A stretch of 23,870 nucleotides of DNA from the NCBI GenBank assembly GCA_037382365.1, contig JARRPZ010000099.1:1-23870 (forward strand). Reading direction: 5' to 3'. Shown in pieces: positions 1 to 6,850 of this stretch (positions within the stretch are counted from its first letter, which is position 1; each line of letters starts with the position of its first letter). This stretch comes from Lentisalinibacter sp037382365. GTDB lineage: Bacteria > Pseudomonadota > Gammaproteobacteria > Steroidobacterales > Woeseiaceae. A program made the translations under genes and the position numbers. The notes below the pieces were generated by a model. The model made no database searches and had not been told where the DNA came from. It saw nothing but the letters and a program-made list of their open reading frames with translations.

Positions 1-1
1 C

Positions 2-1421
2 TTCGATGTCGTGCTGGACGGCCAGGTCCCCCCTGCGCCGGTCACGGTCCGGGTCTGTGACGGACTAAGCTGCGCCCTCGCCGGCGCAGAGGACCTGTTC
101 GCCGGTCTTTCCGCCACGCCGGGACCGGACGTCCGCATCGTGCGGGCGCCGTGCATGGGACGGTGCGACACGGCACCGGTGGCGACCGTCGGGCAGTGTG
201 CTGTCGACCACGCCGACGGAGACGCCATCGTCACGGCAGTCCGGGCCGGCGACTTCCGGCCGGCGATCCCGGAGCACACGCGCCTTCCCGCCTATGTCCG
301 GGACGCCGGTTACCGAACATTGCGCGAATGCTATGCCGGGGAGCGATCGGCTGCCGACATCGTCACGACGATGGAAGACTCCGCCCTGCGCGGTCTCGGT
401 GGTGCCGGATTCCCGGCCGGGCGGAAGTGGGGGTTCGTCCGCTCGGAGCCGGCACCCCGTCTCATGGCGGTAAACGCCGACGAGGGGGAACCCGGCACGT
501 TCAAGGATCGCTATCACCTGGAACGGGATCCGCATCGCTTCCTGGAGGGCATGCTGATCGCCGCCTGGGCGGTCGAAGCGGAGGCCGTCTACATCTATCT
601 CCGCGACGAGTACCCCGCGGTGCGGGAGATACTTTGCGAGGCGATCGCCGAAGCGGTCGGGGAAGACCTGAACGGCGGCCGCCCGATCCACCTCCGCCGC
701 GGCGCAGGCGCCTACATCTGCGGCGAGGAGTCCGCGATGCTCGAGAGCATCGAAGGCAAGCGCGGACTGCCGCGGCACAAGCCGCCATTCCCCAGTGAGG
801 CAGGCCTGTTCGGGCGACCGACCCTCGTCCACAACGTCGAGACACTGTTCTGGGTCCGCGACATACTCGAGCGGGGCCCGGCCTGGTTCGCCGAAGGAGG
901 CCGCAACGACCGCGAAGGGCGCCGCAGCTTCTCGGTCTCGGGACGGGTACGGGAGCCCGGCGTGAAGTTCGCTCCGGCCGGCATAACCGCCCGCCAGCTC
1001 ATCGACGAGTACTGCGGGCATGGCGGAAGGACACGAACTGAAAGCCTATCTGCCGGGCGGCGCATCGGGGGGCATCTTCCCCGCGCGCATGGCGGACATC
1101 CCGCTCGATTTCGGGACGCTGGAGGAACATGGCGGTTTCGTCGGATCGGGCGCCGTCATCGTGCTGTCGCAGGCGGACAGCATCCGGGAGGCGGCGCTCA
1201 ATCTCATGCGCTTCTTCGAGGACGAGAGCTGCGGCCAGTGCACGCCCTGCCGTGTCGGTACCGAGAAGGCCGTGAATCTGATGTCCGAACGGGACTGGGA
1301 CCCTGACCTGCTGCACGAACTGAGCGACACGATGGCCGACGCCTCCATCTGCGGGCTCGGCCAGGCGGCCCCGAATCCACTCCTCTGCCTCATGAAGTAC
1401 TTCCCGGAGGAATTGCCGTGA
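2..1421 (+). CDS. fdsB: NAD-dependent formate dehydrogenase beta subunit (NuoF-like), frameshifted, 5' end uncertain
   Basis: Flavin subunit of the soluble molybdenum formate dehydrogenase; it passes electrons from FdsA through FeS clusters and FMN to NAD+. A GTG lies at 11, but the frame is open to the window edge, so the true start may be off-window. The N-terminus is a thioredoxin-like [2Fe-2S] domain (CDGLSC, then CMGRC). It is followed by the NuoF core: GLGGAGFPAGRKW, NADEGEPGTFKDR (NADH/FMN site) and GAGAYICGEESAM. The reading frame breaks near 1016-1020. The second half (KAYLPGGASGG, then CGQCTPCRVG and SICGLG for the [4Fe-4S] cluster) continues one frame over, from 1020 to 1421. The family usually reads CGGM at this point, so two bases lost from a G run explains the break. 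The stop overlaps the fdsA start (GTGA). It is either a real lesion or a sequencing/assembly error; family assignment is firm. Confidence 0.9.
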
Positions 1422-4177
1422 GCGCCAGGATCCGCTTCACGCTCGACAGCGAGCGGGTGGAGGCATCGCCCGACGAGACGATCTGGGAAGTGGCGCGTCG
1501 CCTGGGTACGGATATACCCCACCTCTGCCATACGCCGGAACCGGGCTACCGGCCCGACGGCAACTGCCGCGCCTGCATGGTGGAGATCGAGGGCGAACGC
1601 GTGCTCGCCGCATCGTGTATCCGCAAGCCCGCGCAGGACATGGTCGTGCATACCGTCACCGAGAAAGCGCAGCGCGCCCGGGAGATGGTCATGGAACTCC
1701 TGCTGGCCGATCAGCCGGCGCGCGAGCGCTCGCCCGATCCACGGTCGCGATTCTGGTCCCGGGCGGATGCGATGGGCTTTGCCCACAGCCGTTTCCCTGC
1801 CAGGGCGAAGAGCATCGAACGGGACACCAGCCACGTCGCCATGACGGTGAATCTGGATGCCTGTATCCACTGCAACCTCTGCGTCCGCGCCTGCCGCGAG
1901 GTACAGGTCAACGACGTCATCGGTATGGCGGGCCGCGGTCCCGGGACAAAGGTCGTGTTCGACTTCGACGACCCCATGGGAGATTCCACCTGCGTCGCCT
2001 GCGGCGAGTGCGTGCAGGCCTGTCCGACCGGCGCGCTCATGGAAGCCGCGCTGCTGGACCAGACCGGCGCGCGACGGGAATTCGCCGACCGCGAGGTTCG
2101 CACGCTCTGCCCTTACTGCGGCGTCGGCTGCCAGACCACCGTGCATGTCGCCAACGACCGGATCGTCGCCGTCGACGGTCGGGACGGGCCGGCGAACGAA
2201 CAGCGGCTCTGCGTGAAGGGCCGTTTCGGCTTCGACTACATCGACCATCCGCACCGCCTGACCCGGCCGCTGGTCCGGCGCGAGGGGGCCCCGAAGGATG
2301 CCGCTCTACGCCTCGACCCCGCGGATCCCTCGACCCATTTCCGCGAGGCGAGCTGGGAGGAGGCGCTGGACGTGGCCGCGGCGGGCCTGAAGAAGGCGCT
2401 CGACGAGCACGGCCCCGGCGCACTCGCCGGATTCGGATCCGCGAAGGGTTCGAACGAGGAGGCCTATCTCTTCCAGAAGCTGGTGCGGACGGGTTTCCGG
2501 ACCAATAACGTCGATCACTGCACCCGGCTCTGTCATGCCTCCTCCGTGGCGGCACTGATGGAGGGTATCGGTTCCGGTGCGGTCACCGCGCCGTTCACCG
2601 CGGCGGATACCGCCGACTGCATCGTCGTCATCGGCGCCCGTCCGGAGCAGAACCACCCGGTCGCGGCGACCTATCTCAAGAACGCGGCCCGGCGGGGCGC
2701 AAAGCTGATCGTCGCCGATCCCCGCGGCCAGGGGCTCGGCCGGCACGCGACCTACGATCTCCGGTTCCGGGCCGGCACGGACGTGGCGCTGTTGAACGCC
2801 ATGATCCATACCATCATCGAGGAGGGACTGACCGACCAGCGCTACGTGCACGAACACACCGAGGGCTACGAGGAACTCGTCGAGCGCGTCGCATCGTTCC
2901 CGCCGGAGAAGATGGCGGACGTATGCGGCATCGACGCAGGGACGATCCGGGAGGTGGCACGGCTGTATGCGACCTCGGCCCGCTCGATCATCTTCTGGGG
3001 CATGGGGATATCCCAGTCGGTGCACGGCACGGACAATGCACGCTGCCTCATCGCACTGGCGCTCATCACCGGCCATGTGGGCCGTCCGGGGACCGGGCTG
3101 CATCCGCTGCGCGGCCAGAACAACGTGCAGGGGGCCTCCGATGCCGGGCTGATCCCGATGGTCTTCCCCGACTACCAGCCGGTCGAGGAGGCGGACGTGC
3201 GCCGGCGTTTCGAAGAATTCTGGGGGACGGCGCTCGACGCCCGGCGCGGTCTCACCGTGGTCGAGATCATGCATGCGATCCACGCCGGCGAGGTCCGGGC
3301 CATGTACATACTGGGCGAGAATCCGGCCATGTCGGACCCGGACCTGTCGCACGCACGCGCCGGGCTGGCGAGGCTGGAACACCTGGTGGTGCAGGACATC
3401 TTCCTGACCGAGACGGCGTGGCAGGCCGACGTCGTCCTGCCGGCATCGGCGCATGCGGAGAAGACCGGCACGTTCACGAATACGAATCGCCAGATCCAGC
3501 TCGCCCGCGAGGTGGTGCCCCCGCCAGGGGACGCCCGCCCGGACTGGTGGATAACGCAGGAGATCGCGCGGCGCCTGGGACTCCCCTGGGACTATGCGCA
3601 CCCGCGGGACGTCTTCGAGGAGATGACGGGCATCATGCCGTCCCTCGCCAACATCACCTGGGAACGGCTCGAACGCGAAGAGGCCGTCACCTATCCCTGC
3701 GACGCACCGGACGAAGCGGGCAACGCCGTCATTTTCGGCAACGGTTTTCCGACCGGAAACGGTCGCGCCAGGATCGTGCCGGCCGATCTGCTGCCGCCGG
3801 ACGAGCTGCCGGACGAGGACTATCCGATGATCCTGACCACGGGCAGGCTGCTGGAGCACTGGCATACGGGCGCGATGACACGGCGCTCCCGCAGCCTCGA
3901 CGGCCTGGAGCCGGAGGCCGTCGCCTGCCTGTCGCCACAGGATCTCGACCGGATGGCGCTCGCGCCGGGCGATTTCGTCCACGTCTCGACCCGGCGCGGT
4001 GGTATCGATCTCCGTGTGCGGCCGGACGGCGACGTGGCGGAAGGCACCGTGTTCATCCCCTTCTGCTATACGGAGGCGGCGGCGAACCTCCTGACCAATC
4101 CCCGGCTCGATCCATTCGGCAAGATCCCGGAATTCAAATTCTGTGCCGCCCGCCTCGAGCCCGCTGCGGACCGCTGA
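1418..4177 (+). CDS. fdsA: NAD-dependent formate dehydrogenase alpha (catalytic) subunit, molybdopterin enzyme
   Basis: Oxidises formate to CO2 at a bis-molybdopterin guanine dinucleotide centre in the cytoplasm. The protein has 919 residues, the usual FdsA size. In order: a plant-type [2Fe-2S] domain (C37, C50, C53, C67); a double [4Fe-4S] ferredoxin domain (C149/152/155/159 and C192/195/198/202); the Fe4S4 cluster of the molybdopterin oxidoreductase domain (C231, C234, C238, C265); the catalytic region CTRLCHASS with C372 followed by His; and a C-terminal molydopterin-binding domain (TTGRLLEHWHTG). The active-site residue is Cys, not selenocysteine. There is no Cys between residues 68 and 148, so I see no His-Cys3 cluster there. 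The GTG start overlaps the fdsB stop, with GGAGG seven bases upstream. The next genes are not the fdsC (FdhD-like) and fdsD genes that often follow fdsA. Confidence 0.96.
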   Translation: MSARIRFTLDSERVEASPDETIWEVARRLGTDIPHLCHTPEPGYRPDGNCRACMVEIEGERVLAASCIRKPAQDMVVHTVTEKAQRAREMVMELLLADQPARERSPDPRSRFWSRADAMGFAHSRFPARAKSIERDTSHVAMTVNLDACIHCNLCVRACREVQVNDVIGMAGRGPGTKVVFDFDDPMGDSTCVACGECVQACPTGALMEAALLDQTGARREFADREVRTLCPYCGVGCQTTVHVANDRIVAVDGRDGPANEQRLCVKGRFGFDYIDHPHRLTRPLVRREGAPKDAALRLDPADPSTHFREASWEEALDVAAAGLKKALDEHGPGALAGFGSAKGSNEEAYLFQKLVRTGFRTNNVDHCTRLCHASSVAALMEGIGSGAVTAPFTAADTADCIVVIGARPEQNHPVAATYLKNAARRGAKLIVADPRGQGLGRHATYDLRFRAGTDVALLNAMIHTIIEEGLTDQRYVHEHTEGYEELVERVASFPPEKMADVCGIDAGTIREVARLYATSARSIIFWGMGISQSVHGTDNARCLIALALITGHVGRPGTGLHPLRGQNNVQGASDAGLIPMVFPDYQPVEEADVRRRFEEFWGTALDARRGLTVVEIMHAIHAGEVRAMYILGENPAMSDPDLSHARAGLARLEHLVVQDIFLTETAWQADVVLPASAHAEKTGTFTNTNRQIQLAREVVPPPGDARPDWWITQEIARRLGLPWDYAHPRDVFEEMTGIMPSLANITWERLEREEAVTYPCDAPDEAGNAVIFGNGFPTGNGRARIVPADLLPPDELPDEDYPMILTTGRLLEHWHTGAMTRRSRSLDGLEPEAVACLSPQDLDRMALAPGDFVHVSTRRGGIDLRVRPDGDVAEGTVFIPFCYTEAAANLLTNPRLDPFGKIPEFKFCAARLEPAADR

Positions 4178-4184
4178 CCCGCGC

Positions 4185-4193
4185 TGTGATAAT
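4185..4193 (+). promoter_or_regulatory. Putative extended -10 promoter before the VOC gene
   Basis: The sequence TGTGATAAT fits an extended -10 element (TGn followed by GATAAT), about 63 bases before the chosen start of the VOC gene. I find no good -35 box. It lies in the loop of a small inverted repeat (6-bp arms at 4181-4186 and 4196-4201). Inference only; the gene could also be read through from fdsA. Confidence 0.3.
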
Positions 4194-4255
4194 TTCAGCG
4201 CTCGGGCCGCGGCAGCCGGGCCGGCGCGGCAAAACAAACCCGGAAAGGTATGCCT

Positions 4256-4633
4256 ATGTTCACACACGTCATGGTCGGCGCGAGCGACCTGGAGGGATCG
4301 AAGCAATTCTACGACGCCGTGCTGGGTGCACTGGGCGTCGGCGCACCGATCCGTAACAAGGAGCGCTATTTCTACCGCGCCAGAGGCGCCACTTTCGCGA
4401 TCACGAAGCCGATCAACGGGGAGCCGCCGACCAGCGCCAACGGCGGCACCATCGGTTTCGCCGCAGAGTCACCGGAGCAGGTGGAGGCATTTCACGCGGC
4501 CGGGGTGGCGAACGGCGGCACGGCCATCGAGGACCCGCCGGGCGTTCGCTCCTCGGAGCTGGGTGATCTCTACCTGGCCTATCTGCGCGACCCGGACGGC
4601 AACAAGATCTGCGCCATGCACTTCGCTCGATGA
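4256..4633 (+). CDS. VOC-family (glyoxalase/bleomycin-resistance/dioxygenase fold) protein
   Basis: Small cytoplasmic protein of 125 residues with one VOC (vicinal oxygen chelate) domain. Diagnostic stretches are FTHVMVGASDLEGSKQFYD at the N-terminus, ITKPINGEPP in the middle, GGTIGFAAESPEQVEAFH, and YLRDPDGNKICAMH at the end. Substrate and reaction cannot be read from the sequence; VOC proteins include lyases, dioxygenases and resistance proteins. Two ATGs are in frame, at 4250 and 4256. The ribosome-binding site GGAAAGG (4242-4248) sits one base from the first but seven from the second, and homologues usually begin MFTHVMVG, so I chose 4256. It follows fdsA by 78 bases on the same strand, with no sign that it is part of the formate dehydrogenase. 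Confidence 0.85.
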   Translation: MFTHVMVGASDLEGSKQFYDAVLGALGVGAPIRNKERYFYRARGATFAITKPINGEPPTSANGGTIGFAAESPEQVEAFHAAGVANGGTAIEDPPGVRSSELGDLYLAYLRDPDGNKICAMHFAR

Positions 4634-4657
4634 CGAGGAGACAGTGAGACGAAATCC

Positions 4658-4927
4658 ATGCAATCGATGACCCTGTCGCTCGGAGTCTCCTGCGTCGTCC
4701 TGCTGGCCGGCTGCAGCGAGTCGCTATGGAATGCGGGCGACCTGGCGGAGTGGGTCAGGAACCAGGCGACCGGGCAGGGCTGCGTGCGCGACAGCATCGG
4801 ACTGGAAGGGTGGTACCGGGAAGAGGCGTCCGGGAACGTCTGGCACGGCACCTGCACGGACACGACCAGCGGAGACCGCAAACAGTTCTCCGTCAACGTG
4901 GACCCGGTCTGGACGCCATCCGGCTAG
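4658..4927 (+). CDS. Small lipoprotein of unknown function
   Basis: An 89-residue protein with a type II signal peptide: hydrophobic stretch, then lipobox LLAGC with the lipidated Cys at position 19. Position +2 is Ser, which would favour outer-membrane sorting. The mature part is about 70 residues with two further cysteines (in QGCVRDS and HGTCTD) that could form a disulfide. I do not recognise a family. It starts 24 bases after the VOC stop; GAGGAG (4635-4640) lies upstream, but rather far from the ATG, so translation may depend on a weaker site. Its composition matches its neighbours. Confidence 0.65.
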   Translation: MQSMTLSLGVSCVVLLAGCSESLWNAGDLAEWVRNQATGQGCVRDSIGLEGWYREEASGNVWHGTCTDTTSGDRKQFSVNVDPVWTPSG

Positions 4928-5052
4928 CGGAAAACGCCGTCGCGCCACCGGCGCCGTTACGCGCGGGCCGCCCAACCAAGAGCGTTCATCTCGTCGCGAG
5001 CTACGGTTCCCCGACGATATAAACCTGGACATAATCGAGACAATCCGTCGGA

Positions 5053-5081
5053 TTGACAAGGCTTTCGCCGCAGACTAAATT
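5053..5081 (+). promoter_or_regulatory. Sigma-70-type promoter for the 5167-8452 envelope gene cluster
   Basis: A perfect -35 box TTGACA (5053-5058) is followed, after exactly 17 bases, by TAAATT (5076-5081), a fair -10 box. Transcription would start near 5088, giving a leader of about 79 bases before the ATG at 5167. It is the best promoter match I see in the window. Upstream, 4928-5052 holds only AT-richer sequence (TATAAA at 5018, CATAAT at 5030) without convincing partners. Confidence 0.65.
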
Positions 5082-5111
5082 CGACGGTTCCTTGTCACCA
5101 CAGAGATGCGC

Positions 5112-5137
5112 CGGACGGAGCGGATATCGTCCGTCCG
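5112..5137 (+). promoter_or_regulatory. Stem-loop in the 5' leader of the DUF3011 gene
   Basis: Perfect 8-bp inverted repeat CGGACGGA (5112-5119) and TCCGTCCG (5130-5137) around a 10-base loop, inside the predicted leader and 29 bases before the start codon. It has no U tract, so it is not a terminator. It could be an operator, an mRNA-stabilising hairpin or a translational control element; the sequence does not decide. Confidence 0.45.
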
Positions 5138-5166
5138 CAATCGATAAGTCCGGAGTAAGAACAATC

Positions 5167-5856
5167 ATGAGTGATCATCCTCGCTTCCTGAGGGCAGCCC
5201 CGAGTGTCACCGTCGCGGCGGCAATGATCGTCGGCGTCGTCGGTCTGTCGGCACCCGAACTGGCGTTTGCCGAGAACACCATCACCTGCGAATCGCAGAA
5301 CGGCCAAACCAACCGGTGCCGCGTCGATACGCGTGGCGGCGTTGCGCTGGTTACCCAGCTCAGCAAGGCCGGATGCTACCAGGGCAACACCTGGGGCTAC
5401 GACAACCGGTTCATCTGGGTATCCAACGGATGCCGGGCCGTCTTCCGCCTCGGCAGCACGGAGCACCGGAGCAGCCACGATTCGGACGCGGCAGCCGCCG
5501 CAGTGGCCGGCATCGCCCTCCTCGCTCTCGGGGCTGCGGCAGCACACAAAGCCCACGAAGACGACAGCCGCGACCGCTACGACGATTACGACTCCTATCG
5601 CTCCTATGGCAACGACCGCGATTACAACCGGCGATACGACGATTATCGCGAGCACCAACGGATCGACACCGTCAGCTGCGCCTCCGAGAACAATCGCTAC
5701 CATTACTGCCGCGCCCCGGTGCGCAACGGTCACGTGCGCATCGTGCGCCAGCATTCCAATTCCTCCTGTCGCTTCCACGAAGACTGGGGCTACAACCGCA
5801 GCGGCGTCTGGGTAGAGAACGGATGCCGCGCCACTTTCGAAATCGAGCGTTACTGA
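5167..5856 (+). CDS. Exported protein with two DUF3011 domains
   Basis: 229-residue secreted or periplasmic protein. The signal peptide ends near residue 35 (LAFA|EN). Two copies of the DUF3011 pattern follow: residues about 38-96 (C41, C51, C70, C89; TRGGVALVTQLS, GYDNRFIWVSNGCRAVF) and about 167-229 (C171, C181, C201, C220; VRIVRQHS, GYNRSGVWVENGCRATF). The almost identical Cys spacing suggests two disulfides per domain. Between them lie an Ala/Leu-rich hydrophobic segment (about 108-127), possibly a membrane helix, and a linker dominated by Asp, Arg and Tyr (about 131-165). The biochemical role of DUF3011 is unknown. The ATG at 5167 has GGAG eleven bases upstream and starts a proper signal peptide; in-frame codons upstream give an unlikely extension. 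First gene of a likely operon. Confidence 0.85.
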   Translation: MSDHPRFLRAAPSVTVAAAMIVGVVGLSAPELAFAENTITCESQNGQTNRCRVDTRGGVALVTQLSKAGCYQGNTWGYDNRFIWVSNGCRAVFRLGSTEHRSSHDSDAAAAAVAGIALLALGAAAAHKAHEDDSRDRYDDYDSYRSYGNDRDYNRRYDDYREHQRIDTVSCASENNRYHYCRAPVRNGHVRIVRQHSNSSCRFHEDWGYNRSGVWVENGCRATFEIERY

Positions 5857-5883
5857 GCGGCCAGGGCCACACGGAGTCAAATC

Positions 5884-6246
5884 ATGAAACACGGAAAAAC
5901 CACTGGCCTGATCGGAGGCCTCATCGTCGGCCTGACCCTCAGCGCCGGAGCTTTCGCCCAGGGCGAGAAGACTCTGGATTTCGAGATCACCGACACGAAC
6001 GGTGACGCCTGCGTGACATGGGAGGAACTGCGGAACCGGAGCATGGACGTCTACGGGGCCATGGATCTCAACCATGACGGGTTTCTCACGGGCGAAGAAC
6101 TGCCCGGCGTTACCGGCGACAGCGAGGCCGCCCGGGTGAGCATCGACCTCACCCGCTTCCAGGCAGCCCTGGCAAATGCCTACGCCGCCGCCGACAAGGA
6201 CGACGACGGTTGCCTGGGCCGCGCCGAGTTCAGCGAAGACGACTAG
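5884..6246 (+). CDS. Exported EF-hand (calcium-binding) protein
   Basis: 120-residue periplasmic or secreted protein: signal peptide ending AGAFA|QG (residue 25), then three 12-residue EF-hand loops, D37-E48 (DTNGDACVTWEE), D61-E72 (DLNHDGFLTGEE) and D104-E115 (DKDDDGCLGRAE). All three keep acidic or Asn residues at loop positions 1, 3 and 5 and Glu at 12, so calcium binding is plausible. Loops 1 and 3 each carry a Cys at position 7, a possible disulfide pair. The odd number leaves one hand without an internal partner, so it may dimerise. It lies 27 bases after the DUF3011 gene and 46 before the BON gene, probably co-transcribed. Confidence 0.85.
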   Translation: MKHGKTTGLIGGLIVGLTLSAGAFAQGEKTLDFEITDTNGDACVTWEELRNRSMDVYGAMDLNHDGFLTGEELPGVTGDSEAARVSIDLTRFQAALANAYAAADKDDDGCLGRAEFSEDD

Positions 6247-6292
6247 AAACCGCGTCCGCAATCGACACCAGAATAATGCAGGAGATCACCCA

Positions 6293-6838
6293 GTGAATCT
6301 GACCAAGAGACTGATTGCCCTGGCAGGCTGCGCGATCGTGCTCGCCTCGGGCAGCGCGCTGGCCCAGCGCAGCGCCGGTGAAAATATCGACGACTCGACC
6401 ATCATCTCGAAGACGAAGTTCGCTCTTATCGCCGACGAAGACGTCGGTGCGGGGGATATCAACGTCGAGGCCTACAAGGGCCGGGTTGCTCTCATCGGCT
6501 TCGTCGACTCGGAGAGCGAGCGTAAAGCGGCGATCGCCAGCGCGAAGAATATCGACGGCGTGGCGGCCATCGACGACGCGATGGTCGTCCTCAAGGTCAA
6601 GCGCAGCTTCGGCCGCGTGATCGACGACGAGACGCTGTACGGCAAGGTCAAGCTGAAGCTCGCCGATGCCGAGGGTCTCGGCGAAGCGGCGGACGTCGTG
6701 GTCATGGTGCGCGACGGCCATGTCCTGCTCGGCGGCTTCGTCGACAGCAAGGATACGATCAAGGACATCGGCAAGGCCGTGCGCGAGATCGACGACATCA
6801 AGAAGGTGCATAACCTGCTCGCTCCCAAGAAAGGCTGA
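6293..6838 (+). CDS. Periplasmic protein with two BON domains
   Basis: 181-residue protein with a Sec signal peptide (cleavage near ALA|QR, residue 25), then two BON domains: first with GDINVEAYKGRVALIGFVDS, second with DVVVMVRDGHVLLGGFVDSK. BON domains occur in OsmY-type stress proteins and are thought to contact phospholipid membranes or other envelope proteins; the exact role here is inferred. The start is GTG at 6293, with GGAG eight bases upstream and immediately followed by the signal peptide; an ATG at 6176 would overlap the EF-hand gene and add an unlikely leader. It is clearly paralogous to the protein at 20565-21104. It ends 12 bases before the phospholipase-D gene. Confidence 0.88.
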   Translation: MNLTKRLIALAGCAIVLASGSALAQRSAGENIDDSTIISKTKFALIADEDVGAGDINVEAYKGRVALIGFVDSESERKAAIASAKNIDGVAAIDDAMVVLKVKRSFGRVIDDETLYGKVKLKLADAEGLGEAADVVVMVRDGHVLLGGFVDSKDTIKDIGKAVREIDDIKKVHNLLAPKKG

Positions 6839-6850
6839 GGAGACGTAACC

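Noticed and set aside
65..1021. 318-codon minus-strand frame opposite fdsB
   Set aside because: Lies wholly antisense to a recognised NuoF-type gene, has no family resemblance, and is a common by-product of GC-rich codon use.
1046..2254. 402-codon minus-strand frame
   Set aside because: Antisense to fdsB and fdsA; sequence rich in Arg, Gly and His without recognisable motifs.
1418..4177. Selenocysteine formate dehydrogenase
   Set aside because: The active-site codon region reads CTRLCHASS with an ordinary Cys codon and no in-frame TGA.
4181..4201. Inverted repeat GCGCTG/CAGCGC after fdsA as a terminator
   Set aside because: Only 6-bp arms around a 9-base loop and no U tract downstream.
2306..4306. 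666-codon minus-strand frame
   Set aside because: Antisense to the complete fdsA gene, whose cluster and active-site motifs are certain; long antisense frames are expected at this GC content.
5560..5670. Short tandem repeat array in the DUF3011 gene
   Set aside because: The repeats are loose Asp/Tyr/Arg codon runs in a linker, without a regular unit; no CRISPR-like spacing.
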